DNA of 64,000 nucleotides from Methylococcales bacterium (GTDB taxonomy: Bacteria; Pseudomonadota; Gammaproteobacteria; Methylococcales; Methylomonadaceae). Under the pieces are notes generated by a model. The model did no database searches. It was not told the DNA's origin and saw only the letters and a list, made by a program, of their open reading frames with translations. The stretch covers positions 1 through 64,000 of the forward strand of contig JAPLRS010000046.1 in NCBI GenBank assembly GCA_026399015.1, written 5' to 3'. Below, piece by piece: positions 1 to 8,410 of the stretch; position 1 is the first letter of the stretch; each line of letters begins with the position of its first letter. The position numbers and the translations under genes are program-made.

Positions 1-1
1 A

Positions 2-463
2 ATCGCTCACATCGATTTAATCATTGGCCCACGTGGTTCAGCTGCTGAAACTGCATTCGCAACAGCTTTAACTAACAACAAAGACGGTTTCTCAACTTTA
101 TTAGCAGTTGTTGCTCCTAACTTATTAGTTAAACCAGCTACAATCTTATTCAACAAAGTAACTATCAAAGGTGCAAAACAAGCTGTTCAAATGTTTGGCC
201 CAGCACAACGTGCAGTTGCTTTAGCAGTAGCTGATTCAGTTGAAGACGGCACTATCCCAGCTGACGAAGCGGATGATTTATTCATCTCTGTTGGTGTATT
301 TATTCACTGGCAAGCTGAAGACGATGCATTAATCGAAAAATTCAACTACCAAGCAACTAGAGAAGCTATCCAACGCGCTGTAGCGGGTACTCCAACTGCT
401 GCTGAAGTTGTTGCTGCTAAAGGTGCTGCAAAACACCCATTCGCTCCAAACGTAGCGGGTTAA
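2..463 (+). CDS. fae: Formaldehyde-activating enzyme, C-terminal part
   Basis: The gene enters from the left edge; 153 codons are visible and only the N-terminus is missing. Fae (5,6,7,8-tetrahydromethanopterin hydro-lyase) condenses formaldehyde with tetrahydromethanopterin in the cytoplasm. This is the first step of the H4MPT-linked formaldehyde oxidation route of methylotrophs. The frame reads through [20 protein letters not shown] near its start, then [20 protein letters not shown] and [14 protein letters not shown], which are family hallmarks. The visible part ends with HPFAPNVAG. An internal ATG at 191 is not the start, because the conserved fold clearly begins upstream. Codon use is strongly biased (many gct, gtt, aac), as expected for a highly expressed C1 gene. 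Its presence is the main reason for calling the organism a methylotroph. Confidence 0.95.
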   Translation: MAHIDLIIGPRGSAAETAFATALTNNKDGFSTLLAVVAPNLLVKPATILFNKVTIKGAKQAVQMFGPAQRAVALAVADSVEDGTIPADEADDLFISVGVFIHWQAEDDALIEKFNYQATREAIQRAVAGTPTAAEVVAAKGAAKHPFAPNVAG

Positions 464-538
464 AAACAGTCATTCTGTTTCAGATGTAATGAAGTAAAAC
501 AATAATTTATTTTTATATCACTTTATAGAGGTACTAAT

Positions 539-1315
539 ATGAAAAAAACATTACTTAATTTAGCTTTACTTGGTTCTTTAGCGTTAACTGCTAATGTGGC
601 ATTCGCGGATAAAAGTTCAAATTTAAATGGCTGTAAAGCATTTACAAATCATTCCACCCTTTATGCTGACCTCAAAGATGCCTTAACTACGGCACGCAAA
701 GCTGCAAATGGTGGCTTTGATTTAGATATGTGGGCGACGATTGTTGATAGGGACGGTATCGTTTGTGCTGTAGCTTATACAGGAACTGATCGTGGCGCAC
801 AATGGCCAGGTAGTCGTGTTATTTCAGCTCAAAAAGCTAATACAGCTAATGCATTTAGCTTACCAGGACTTGCTTTATCAACTGCTAATATTTATTCAGC
901 AGTACAGCCGGGTGGTAGCTTATTTGGCTTACAAGAAAGCAACCCAGTTGATGTTGCAACTGCTTATAAAGGACCATCAAAGAATTTTGGTTCAAAAAAT
1001 GATCCTTTAGTCGGCGCAAAAATTGGTGGTGTTAATGTATTTGGTGGCGGCTTAGCATTATATGACTCTAATAAAAAATTACTAGGCGCAATAGGTGTAA
1101 GTGGTGACTCTTCTTGTGCAGACCATAACATAGCTTGGCGTACACGTAGTACCCTTAACCTAGATTATGTTCCAGCAGGTGTTAGCGGAGACTCAAGTCG
1201 TAAAGATAATATAGTCTATGACATCGCATCAGGTGTTAGCGCAACTGGCTGGGGACATCCCGACTGTAAAGCCGAAGCAACAACAATTGCAGGATCATTA
1301 CCAGTTAATAAATAA
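539..1315 (+). CDS. Secreted GlcG/HbpS-family heme-binding-like protein
   Basis: This 258-residue protein has a clear Sec signal peptide, with a hydrophobic core at about residues 6-20 and a likely cut after AFA at residue 23. The mature part belongs to the GlcG/HbpS (DUF336) fold. It shows a helical segment with DALTTARKAA and the signature GGVNVFGGGLALYD...LLGAIGVSGDS at about residues 163-191. Members bind heme or degradation products in actinobacteria, or accompany glycolate and other oxidases; the ligand here is unknown. Four cysteines (32, 76, 193, 243) could form two disulfides in the periplasm, which is not typical of the cytoplasmic GlcG members. The gene lies 75 bp after fae but has its own downstream terminator. 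Family assignment is firm; function is not. Confidence 0.8.
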   Translation: MKKTLLNLALLGSLALTANVAFADKSSNLNGCKAFTNHSTLYADLKDALTTARKAANGGFDLDMWATIVDRDGIVCAVAYTGTDRGAQWPGSRVISAQKANTANAFSLPGLALSTANIYSAVQPGGSLFGLQESNPVDVATAYKGPSKNFGSKNDPLVGAKIGGVNVFGGGLALYDSNKKLLGAIGVSGDSSCADHNIAWRTRSTLNLDYVPAGVSGDSSRKDNIVYDIASGVSATGWGHPDCKAEATTIAGSLPVNK

Positions 1316-1347
1316 TATTATAATTTAGTTATAAAATAATTATTATG

Positions 1348-1379
1348 TTGTGGCCTCTTTAAAGAGGCCACAATTTTTT
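1348..1379 (+). terminator. Rho-independent terminator after the HbpS-like gene
   Basis: A perfect 13-bp inverted repeat (TTGTGGCCTCTTT and its complement) with almost no loop is followed directly by six T residues. It lies 33 bp after the stop codon and would end plus-strand transcription from the fae/HbpS-like region. Confidence 0.85.
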
Positions 1380-1774
1380 ATTCTAAAAAATCAAAAGTTA
1401 TCTACTCTATTCTCACTATTATCTTTTCCAAGATACTTGCAACATCTTGAAGATCTCTGCATTACCCTAATTAATTCCCCAGTCCTAGTCACAAAGAACT
1501 AAAACCCTATTGCTTTAGTTACTCGTAACAAATTCATCATCAAACTCTTAGAAGTTCTAATCAAATAAGAATTAATAAGCTAACACCATCTCTTATTTAT
1601 CGAGACAATCTTGCTTAATTGACTTTTTTTAAAAATAGAATTTTAATATTTGCTAACATCATCAACTCATTAGCCTCATATTCATTATCTACATTACATT
1701 TAATAATGTTTAGTACGCATACTCCAAATATTAATATTATTGATTAAGCTATTTCTAATAGCCCTGATTACTTC
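1380..1774. other. Gene-free AT-rich stretch
   Basis: These 395 bases lie between the terminator and the LuxR-type remnant. I see no open frame with coding character, no RNA gene and no repeat. It may carry decayed sequence belonging to the remnant that follows. Confidence 0.5.
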
Positions 1775-2098
1775 ATGAACAATTCTATTGATCAACAACA
1801 GTTAAATAATTGGATAGAAGACATTTACGAAGCGGCTTTAAACGATTCATTATGGAAACCTCTGATGAATCAAATTGGGCGCAAGATTGGAGCATCAGAA
1901 TGTCACTTCTTTAGTCCTAGACAGTCCCCCTACTGATCAACGCTTCGCACGCAACTTAAAGCCATTTTTGCTAAAACTAACACTAAAAACCAACGCGGAT
2001 TAGTGCAATTTTGTCTTGAGTACCCTAAGCTATAAATCTTGACGCTATTACCAATAGCAAATATCAAAACTCAACACCTTAGCTATCTTGTCAGGAAA
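1775..2098 (+). pseudogene. Decayed LuxR-type regulator remnant (N-terminal region)
   Basis: An ATG at 1775 opens a 51-codon frame (ending at the TGA around 1933) that contains LNNWIEDIYEAALNDSLWKP. This resembles the N-terminus of LuxR-family regulators whose first helix reads roughly 'IYdAALdpslWp'. After a frame change near 1910, a second frame reads LVLDSPPTDQRFARNLKPFL, like the end of the sensory domain of the same family. It is then broken by stops. No C-terminal helix-turn-helix is found before the next gene. The pieces are in family order and on one strand, which suggests a frameshifted and truncated gene. The family match is by eye only. Confidence 0.35.
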
Positions 2099-2119
2099 TA
2101 AACCTAACTCTATGGGATA

Positions 2120-3460
2120 ATGCTTGCTTGTTTTTACATCCTCACCATCATGCAATTCCAGATAAAACATTTATTTACACGTACAGCTTGGTTAAAAATT
2201 CATCTCTATTTAGCACTTAGCGTTGGATTTTTGTTTGCCTTAATAGGCTTATCAGGCAGCTTAAGCATTTACCGGGCAGATATTGATAATCTATTAAATC
2301 CAGAACTAATAATATCCAAGCCTCAAGGCCAATACCAAAGCCTAGATAAAATATTTGCTGCTGTTCGTGCTGCTCATCCAAACAAAACCGGTTCTTGGAC
2401 TTTAGAAATGCCAGAATCCCCTAATGGCATGGTTACGGCATGGTTTGAAAAACCTTCTGAAACTTTTTTTGAATTATATGCGCCTTTAATGGTGTCAGTA
2501 AATCCATACACAGCCGAAGTGGTAAGCAGTCGATTTTGGGGTAGCACGTTTACAACTTGGATTCTAGATATACATACTCAACTTAATCTAGATAGTTTTG
2601 GCTGGAATACCGTTGGAATATTAGGAATTTTTTTATTTATTTCTTGTTTAACTGGCTTAATACTATGGTGGCCGAGCTTTAGTAAAATAACTGAAGTTTT
2701 TAAATTTAGACCTCATAACGGCATTATGCTACTGGCTTTTGATATTCACCGATGGCTTGGTTTATTAAGTGCATTTAGCTTAATACTTTTAGCATTGACT
2801 GGTTTTCTATTAAGCTACCCAAGCATACTTGAAAAATTTACTGGCTCAACAGGCATGGAACACGGTCAAACAGGACGCACAATTACAAGTACCGCGATTC
2901 CCAATAATCACCCCACTGGCTTATCAGCGGCTACATTTGTAGCACAAGGCCCTTTTCCGAAAGCTCAATTAAGACGAGTAACTACACCCACAGGAGATAC
3001 TGGCGTTTACCGAATAAATTTACGCCAAAACAGCGAAATTAATCACCGCCATCCCTATACAACTGTATGGGTTGATCGCTGGAGCGGACAAATAAAGGAA
3101 GTCAGAAACCCTAGAGAGTTCTCAGATGGCCAAGTGTTTGCAACTTGGATTTGGCCTTTACATACGGGTGAGGCTTTGGGCCCTAGTGGTAGACTTGCTT
3201 GGTTTTTTAGCGGAATTAGCCTTTTTATACTTTATATAAGCGGACTAATTCGTTGGCTATGTAAAATAGGTAAGATTCGTGATCAGAAAGTTAACTACGC
3301 ATTCATATATAGCCTAATTACCGTAATTAAAACCAAAGGCGTGTTTTGGAGTATAAAACTTTATGATTATTCAGAACTTCTAATCAAAAAAGCCGCTCCT
3401 CATATAAGGCAGATGTATAAAGAAACTCTAGAGAAACTAATCCAGCAGACAAAAAAATAG
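2120..3460 (+). CDS. PepSY-associated TM (PiuB-like) membrane protein
   Basis: This 446-residue inner-membrane protein belongs to the PepSY_TM family, often annotated as iron-regulated membrane protein PiuB. Four strong hydrophobic segments are visible at about residues 30-50, 165-188, 210-235 and 362-384. Conserved histidines flank them: KIHLYLAL near 27, DIHTQL near 152, FDIHRWLG near 207 and PLHTGEALG near 350. The long loop between the third and fourth segments is periplasmic and PepSY-like. Relatives sit beside siderophore receptors or act in electron transfer to ferric chelates; no receptor is adjacent here, so the role is inferred only. The start may be the ATG at 2120, preceded by a weak GGGA, or the ATG at 2150, which begins MQFQIKHLFTRTAWLKIH. 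Confidence 0.8.
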   Translation: MLACFYILTIMQFQIKHLFTRTAWLKIHLYLALSVGFLFALIGLSGSLSIYRADIDNLLNPELIISKPQGQYQSLDKIFAAVRAAHPNKTGSWTLEMPESPNGMVTAWFEKPSETFFELYAPLMVSVNPYTAEVVSSRFWGSTFTTWILDIHTQLNLDSFGWNTVGILGIFLFISCLTGLILWWPSFSKITEVFKFRPHNGIMLLAFDIHRWLGLLSAFSLILLALTGFLLSYPSILEKFTGSTGMEHGQTGRTITSTAIPNNHPTGLSAATFVAQGPFPKAQLRRVTTPTGDTGVYRINLRQNSEINHRHPYTTVWVDRWSGQIKEVRNPREFSDGQVFATWIWPLHTGEALGPSGRLAWFFSGISLFILYISGLIRWLCKIGKIRDQKVNYAFIYSLITVIKTKGVFWSIKLYDYSELLIKKAAPHIRQMYKETLEKLIQQTKK

Positions 3461-3523
3461 GTCTAGACTTACTCACAATAGATATTGCAGGCAAATCTAA
3501 ACCTAAGATTTTATACAGAGCAA

Positions 3524-3721
3524 TTATTTAAGCGAAATAACTTCAGTACGACCGATAACTTCAATATTTAATTTATCTTCTTTCATTAACCAACCAATTC
3601 CACGCTGGACATCTATTTTATTCAGCGCAGTTTCGGTAATAATTTTAGTCGCACTTGCAGGGCCATTGGCATCCAAATATTGCCACACAATACCCGCAGC
3701 ATCACCAATTAATTTAAGCAT
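3524..3721 (-). CDS. Small winged-helix protein (DUF2582-like)
   Basis: This 65-residue protein has the pattern of PF10771-type winged helix-turn-helix proteins. It begins MLKLIGDAAGIVWQYLD, followed by a recognition region (SATKIITETALNKIDVQRGI) and a short wing around GWLMKEDKLNIEVIGR. A well-formed Shine-Dalgarno (AGAGAGGTGAC, read on the minus strand) lies just upstream of the ATG. Such proteins are common in methanogens and some proteobacteria, and no target is known. It stands alone, downstream of and convergent with the PepSY gene. Confidence 0.7.
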   Translation of the reverse strand: MLKLIGDAAGIVWQYLDANGPASATKIITETALNKIDVQRGIGWLMKEDKLNIEVIGRTEVISLK

Positions 3722-3862
3722 TTTAAGTCACCTCTCTAAAGATTAATTGAACCACTACGATTTACAACCATAAATACTCAGTTAAGTATTTATTAGTAAT
3801 CAGCAACAAATAGCTTAAATTGCTATAGCAACAATCCATTTTAAAAAAAAGACTGCAATTAT

Positions 3863-4129
3863 TTATACTGCTTTTGCTTGATGATCTGGCAAAACAATAT
3901 TAAGTTCTAAAGTCTCTTGATCATCATCTTGCTCAAAACTCACCGAAATAGCATCTTGACTGACATTTACATATTTTTGAATAACAGCCAATAATTCTTT
4001 TTGCAACTGCGGCAAATATGAAGGTTGATTTTTAGAGGATCTTTCATGAGCTACTAAAATTTGCAACCTTTCTTTAGCAAGAGAAGCACTACTAACTTTA
4101 GATATTTTAAAATAATCCAATAAACTCAT
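3863..4129 (-). CDS. minE: Cell division topological specificity factor MinE
   Basis: MinE (88 residues, the usual length) dislodges MinD from the membrane and drives the pole-to-pole Min oscillation that places the division septum. The N-terminus MSLLDYFKISKVSSASLAKERLQILVAHERS carries the membrane-targeting and anti-MinCD region. The C-terminal half is the dimerisation domain (ELLAVIQKYVNVSQDAISVSF). Its ATG shares one base with the minD stop (TAATG), indicating translational coupling. It is the last gene of minC-minD-minE. Confidence 0.95.
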   Translation of the reverse strand: MSLLDYFKISKVSSASLAKERLQILVAHERSSKNQPSYLPQLQKELLAVIQKYVNVSQDAISVSFEQDDDQETLELNIVLPDHQAKAV

Positions 4130-4938
4130 TATTTACCCCCAAAAAGATTCCTAAAAAATCCTTTTTTATCGTCAATAAATCGATGTGGCACATCTTCACC
4201 TAAATATCTCGCCACAATGTCTGCGTACGCTTGTCCTGCATCACTCTTTTCATCAAGAATTACAGGCGTACCGGAGTTTGAAGCATTTAAGACTGATTTT
4301 GACTCTGGAATAACACCCAATAAATGTAATGATAAAATATCTTGTACATCATCAACACTTAGCATTTCACCTAATTTAACGCGTTCTGGAGCATAACGCG
4401 TTAATAGTAAATATTCATTAATTGGCTCTTCACTTTGCTCTGCTCGACGAGATTTGCTTGATAATAATCCAAGCATACGATCCGAGTCTCTTACAGAAGA
4501 AACTTCTGGGTTAGTCACGACAAAAGCATCATCTGCAAAATACATCGCTAAATGTGCACCTTTCTCAATACCTGCAGGTGAATCACAAACAATATATTTG
4601 AAATCTTTTTTCAATTCTTCCAATACTCTACCCACTCCTTCTTGAGTCAAAGCGTCTTTATCACGCGTTTGTGATGCAGGTAATATATATAACAAATTAC
4701 AATTTTTATCACGAATCAAAGCTTGATTTAACGTTGCTTCTTCATTGATAACATTGACAAAATCATAAACAACTCTTCGTTCACAGCCCATGATTAAATC
4801 TAGATTACGTAAACCCACATCAAAATCAATAACCGCTGTTTTATGACCTCTTTTTGCCAGTCCCATGGCAATTGCAGCACTTGTTGTTGTTTTACCAACG
4901 CCGCCTTTACCGGATGTTACGACTATAACTCTTGCCAC
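4129..4938 (-). CDS. minD: Septum site-determining ATPase MinD
   Basis: MinD is a ParA/MinD-family ATPase that binds the membrane as an ATP dimer and recruits MinC or MinE. I place the start at the GTG at 4938. This gives 269 residues beginning (M)ARVIVVTSGKGGVGKTTTSA, like the E. coli protein, with GAGG nine bases upstream. The longer open frame reaching 5037 would add 33 residues foreign to the family and run into minC. The deviant Walker A motif KGGVGKTT lies at about residues 11-18. The C-terminus KKGFFRNLFGGK forms the amphipathic membrane-targeting helix. It sits 25 bp after minC and overlaps minE by one base. Confidence 0.96.
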   Translation of the reverse strand: MARVIVVTSGKGGVGKTTTSAAIAMGLAKRGHKTAVIDFDVGLRNLDLIMGCERRVVYDFVNVINEEATLNQALIRDKNCNLLYILPASQTRDKDALTQEGVGRVLEELKKDFKYIVCDSPAGIEKGAHLAMYFADDAFVVTNPEVSSVRDSDRMLGLLSSKSRRAEQSEEPINEYLLLTRYAPERVKLGEMLSVDDVQDILSLHLLGVIPESKSVLNASNSGTPVILDEKSDAGQAYADIVARYLGEDVPHRFIDDKKGFFRNLFGGK

Positions 4939-4963
4939 AAAATTTTCCTCTATGTTAATGGTG

Positions 4964-5725
4964 TCACACAATATCTTTAATAATAAGTGATTTGTCTTGC
5001 AAATAAATCTGTACAGGCTTATTTCGCACTGCTGCACTTAAGTCTTCACTCACTTTATAATTACCTGCAATAGAAATCAATTCGGCTTGTAAATCAAAAC
5101 AAAAAATACGCGCTTCAATGTCTCCTTGCACCCCAGCTAACGCTCTACCTCTTAAAGTACTATATACATGAATATTACCCTCAGCAATAATCTCTGCGCC
5201 AGCGCTTACTTGTGCCATTATCACTAAATCACCCGCCGCATAAATACGTTGCCCCGAACGAACAGGCTGAGTAATGATCGTTGTTGGAACAGTAACTTCA
5301 ATTTTTTCTGGTTTTACAGGGGCGGGTATTGGCGATGTTTCTATAGATGTTTTAATCTGATTTTTAGTTTCCGTCTCAGAGTCCCGCCCCGGAGCCATAT
5401 AGACAGGAATGCCTAATTCTAATGATTGCTTGTTCTGTGCAACATTACCACCACGAATACCCACGATTAACAAACCTGATTTACGAATAAGTCCAACCAA
5501 AGCCACGACATCAATTAAATAACCCTGCCTATTAACTTCTTGCAAATCTATAACTAATGGTGAGTTTTTAAAAAATTCGGGTGCCTGCTTTATTTTTTGA
5601 GTCAACTGTTGCTCAAGCAATTTAAAATCATCCGTCGTTAGCATTAAGACGGGGACAGAAAAAGTGCTAGTTTTAAATTCAAGTGCTACAGTAGATTTAG
5701 CTATTTTTTTTAAGTCCTGCGACAT
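4964..5725 (-). CDS. minC: Septum site-determining inhibitor MinC
   Basis: MinC (253 residues) inhibits FtsZ polymerisation away from midcell when delivered to the membrane by MinD. The N-terminal FtsZ-binding domain spans about residues 10-110. A linker rich in Thr, Pro and Glu follows (about 115-155). The C-terminal right-handed beta-helix domain shows the family motif PVRSGQRIYAAGDLVIMAQV and then GAEIIAEGNIHVYSTLRGRA. It is the first gene of the minCDE operon, so the promoter should lie in 5726-5800. Confidence 0.95.
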   Translation of the reverse strand: MSQDLKKIAKSTVALEFKTSTFSVPVLMLTTDDFKLLEQQLTQKIKQAPEFFKNSPLVIDLQEVNRQGYLIDVVALVGLIRKSGLLIVGIRGGNVAQNKQSLELGIPVYMAPGRDSETETKNQIKTSIETSPIPAPVKPEKIEVTVPTTIITQPVRSGQRIYAAGDLVIMAQVSAGAEIIAEGNIHVYSTLRGRALAGVQGDIEARIFCFDLQAELISIAGNYKVSEDLSAAVRNKPVQIYLQDKSLIIKDIV

Positions 5726-5767
5726 GAGTTATCTATTAGATTGTTAATATAAGTCAATATTGATGTA

Positions 5768-5790
5768 AACAATACTATAGTAGTATTGTT
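5768..5790. promoter_or_regulatory. Perfect inverted repeat upstream of minC
   Basis: AACAATACTA and its exact complement are separated by TAG, giving a 23-bp dyad 43 bp upstream of the minC ATG. It is followed on the plus strand by a short T run but contains almost no GC, so a terminator is less likely than an operator. No known regulator site was recognised. Confidence 0.35.
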
Positions 5791-5916
5791 TTTTATTAAA
5801 ACCCGCTTTTAGGTAGTATTTCATAAAATCCAAAAAACTGCACAAAATTTTAGGCATTAATAACACTATTGGTAACTACTTGTAAAGTTAGATGTCTGCA
5901 CATTTACATAAGCCAT

Positions 5917-5955
5917 AAAAAAAGGCTACATTCGCTAAAATGTAGCCTTTTCTTT
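5917..5955 (-). terminator. Terminator of the rplM-rpsI transcript
   Basis: A 13-bp stem (AAAAGGCTACATT / AATGTAGCCTTTT) with a six-base loop lies 40 bp downstream of rpsI. On the minus strand it ends in seven U residues. The plus-strand side also ends in TTTTCTTTT, so it could work in both directions. Confidence 0.85.
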
Positions 5956-5996
5956 TATATTTGGTAAATAAATTTACCAACCATAAAGTAAAACGA

Positions 5997-6389
5997 TTAA
6001 CGTTTTGAGTATTGAGGACGTTTTCTGGCTTTGTGTAAACCAATTTTTTTACGTTCAACAACACGAGAATCACGAGTTACAAAGCCCGCTTTTCTTAATG
6101 GAGAGCGTAGAGCTTCATCATATACTATCAATGCACGAGTTAAGCCGTGACGAATAGCACCTGCTTGACCTGATGGACCGCCACCTTTAACGATGACATT
6201 AATATCAAACTTTCCTACTAATTCAACACACTCTAATGGTTGGCGAGAAACCATTTGATCAGTCTTACGACCAAAATAGTCTTCTAGAGTTTTTTTGTTG
6301 ATTGTAATTTTTCCAGTCCCTGAAGTAGCGTAAACACGTGCAATTGCACTTTTACGACGACCTGTTCCGTAATACTGAGCTGCTGCCAT
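5997..6389 (-). CDS. rpsI: 30S ribosomal protein S9
   Basis: S9 (130 residues, the bacterial norm) binds the 3' major domain of 16S rRNA and reaches the P-site tRNA with its C-terminal tail. Family marks are [18 protein letters not shown] at the N-terminus, [21 protein letters not shown] in the middle and the basic tail RKRPQYSKR, whose final arginine contacts tRNA. It lies 11 bp after rplM in the universal L13-S9 pair and is followed by a strong terminator. Confidence 0.98.
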   Translation of the reverse strand: MAAAQYYGTGRRKSAIARVYATSGTGKITINKKTLEDYFGRKTDQMVSRQPLECVELVGKFDINVIVKGGGPSGQAGAIRHGLTRALIVYDEALRSPLRKAGFVTRDSRVVERKKIGLHKARKRPQYSKR

Positions 6390-6400
6390 AGTCTACTCGC

Positions 6401-6829
6401 TTATAATTCTAAAACTTTTGGCTGTTGAGCCTGATGATCGTGTTCAGATCCTGCATACACTTTCAATTTCTTGAACATTGCACGACCCAATGGATTGTTC
6501 GGTAACATGCCTTTTACTGCATTAGTAAGAATACGATCTGGGAACGTTTGTCTTAATTTGCCTAGGCTTACTGTTTTTAAGTTACCAATATAACCAGTAT
6601 GGTGTTGGTATAACTTATCTTTTTCTTTGTTGCCAGTTACGCCGATTTTCTCAACGTTAACAACAATAATATAATCACCAGTATCAACGTGCGGTGTGTA
6701 TTCTGGTTTATGTTTTCCGCGTAGACGTAGTGCAATCTCAGAAGCAAGGCGGCCTAGCGTCTTCCCGTCTGCATCAACTACATACCAATCGCGCTTAACT
6801 TCTGCTGTTTTTGCACTAAATGTTTTCAT
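6401..6829 (-). CDS. rplM: 50S ribosomal protein L13
   Basis: L13 (142 residues, same length as E. coli) is an early assembly protein of the large subunit. It begins [20 protein letters not shown] and contains [20 protein letters not shown] and the signature [19 protein letters not shown]. It is the first gene of the rplM-rpsI operon. The 212-bp gap upstream must hold the promoter and any leader; no clear hairpin mimicking the L13 rRNA site could be recognised by eye. Confidence 0.98.
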   Translation of the reverse strand: MKTFSAKTAEVKRDWYVVDADGKTLGRLASEIALRLRGKHKPEYTPHVDTGDYIIVVNVEKIGVTGNKEKDKLYQHHTGYIGNLKTVSLGKLRQTFPDRILTNAVKGMLPNNPLGRAMFKKLKVYAGSEHDHQAQQPKVLEL

Positions 6830-7041
6830 CGTTACTTAGTCTTTCTCTAAAGGCTCAATAAAAGAGCGAGAATTTTACTAAACATTGATATATCTTTCAA
6901 TGTTTATTTATATATCAGGTACAAATTTTGTAATAACCCAGATGATATCTGGCCATTACTCAGGTCTATACCCACCAAAACACGCAAGTTTACAGTAAGA
7001 AGACCTATCAAATCAAGAGTTAATTGAGATTTATGCTAAAT

Positions 7042-8403
7042 TTATAATTTTATGTTTAAAGAATGTAATTTTCTATAAAGATGTGTTCTCTCCATGCCAA
7101 CTGCCGCAGACAACTTAGCTACACTGCCACCTGTGCGTTCAAAATGATATTCCAAATAGGCTTTTTCAAAATGATCACGAGCATCTTTTAACGGCAAATT
7201 AAAAAACTCTGGCACGGCACTAGTTGTCACCACATCCGCCACGACCGAACCTAAAGCAGATCGCACTTCTTCTAATTCTATTTCCTCACCTACTCCTAGA
7301 ATCATCAACCTTTGCACTAAATTCTTTAACTCCCGAACATTACCTCGCCAACTGTAATTTCGTAAAAAATTTTGCGCCGCCATCGAGAATCGTCGAAATG
7401 CCAACTTCTCTTGCGTAACAAAATAATCGATATAAAAACTCAACAATCCAGGCACATCTTCACTATGTTCTCTCAAGGGAGGGATATTAAAAGCCATCTC
7501 ATTAAGCATGTAGTACAAATCTTGCCTAAATCGACCCGCACGTATTTCTTCATCCATTAAAATACGTGTCGAGGTAATAATTCTAACATCAACACTTACA
7601 GTCTCACCGCCCCCAACGCGTAAAAAAGAACTGGACTCTAGCGCACTTAATAAACGCAATTGCGTTTCTTTATCCATACCCCCAATTTCACTTAAAAATA
7701 AAGTGCCTTTATTCGCTCTTTCTAATAAACCGGGATAAACCTTTCCTTGACTCTCTTTACCAAAAAACTCTACTGCAGCATTCTCTGGGGAGATACTTCC
7801 CACAGCAACATCTATAAACGGACCTTGTCGATGCGAACTATTGTTATGCAAATATCTCGCATAAAGCTCCTTACCTACACCTGCATCTCCGCAAAATAAT
7901 ACCCGCGTATCATGTTGCGCCAATCTTTTTAACTGATCTTTAATTCTTGCGACAGCCGCACTCTTACCTACTGGCTCAATATCAACTACCAATTGTTTTT
8001 TGAGGCCTGCATTTTCCAACTGCAAATTACCTGCCTCTAACGCCCTTTCAACAATCAATAAAAGTTTTGCCAACGATAAAGGCTTCTCAAGAAAGTCATA
8101 AGCACCTAAGCGAGTTGCTTCAACAGCCACTTCGACAGAACCATGACCTGACATCATTACCACCGGACAGAGCAGATCATCTTCTGCCACCCATTCTTTT
8201 AAGAGAGACACCCCGTCTGTATCAGGCATCCAAATATCAAGCAGAATTAAATTGGGTTGATGCGTGGCTTTTAATTGTCTCGCCTCAGCCCCGTTCTCTG
8301 CCATAGCAACCTGATACCCTTCATCTTCAAGTATCTCAGACACCAATCGACGAATATCTGGCTCATCATCTACAACCAATATACGAGGGGTATTTGTATT
8401 CAT
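7042..8403 (-). CDS. ntrX: NtrX-type response regulator with degenerate AAA+ domain
   Basis: This 453-residue regulator partners with NtrY. The receiver domain (about 1-125) has the acidic pocket VVDDEPD, phospho-acceptor D56 and K108. The central domain (about 145-385) keeps a Walker A (GDAGVGK, 172-178), but the GAFTGA loop that contacts sigma-54 is replaced by a segment around SQGKVYPG (218-225). Walker B reads TLFLSEI with Ser238 where Asp is expected, and the second arginine of the usual GRFR...YYRLN region is Met299. The C-terminal Fis-type helix-turn-helix is intact (LSAAVGMERTHLYRKLHSL). NtrX proteins lacking GAFTGA are known, so it probably acts without sigma-54. It lies 7 bp after ntrY. 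Confidence 0.88.
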   Translation of the reverse strand: MNTNTPRILVVDDEPDIRRLVSEILEDEGYQVAMAENGAEARQLKATHQPNLILLDIWMPDTDGVSLLKEWVAEDDLLCPVVMMSGHGSVEVAVEATRLGAYDFLEKPLSLAKLLLIVERALEAGNLQLENAGLKKQLVVDIEPVGKSAAVARIKDQLKRLAQHDTRVLFCGDAGVGKELYARYLHNNSSHRQGPFIDVAVGSISPENAAVEFFGKESQGKVYPGLLERANKGTLFLSEIGGMDKETQLRLLSALESSSFLRVGGGETVSVDVRIITSTRILMDEEIRAGRFRQDLYYMLNEMAFNIPPLREHSEDVPGLLSFYIDYFVTQEKLAFRRFSMAAQNFLRNYSWRGNVRELKNLVQRLMILGVGEEIELEEVRSALGSVVADVVTTSAVPEFFNLPLKDARDHFEKAYLEYHFERTGGSVAKLSAAVGMERTHLYRKLHSLNIKL

Positions 8404-8410
8404 AATTTCT

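Noticed and set aside
4129-5037. Long minD reading from 5037
   Set aside because: Adds 33 residues unlike any MinD and overlaps minC; GTG 4938 with GAGG gives the exact family N-terminus.
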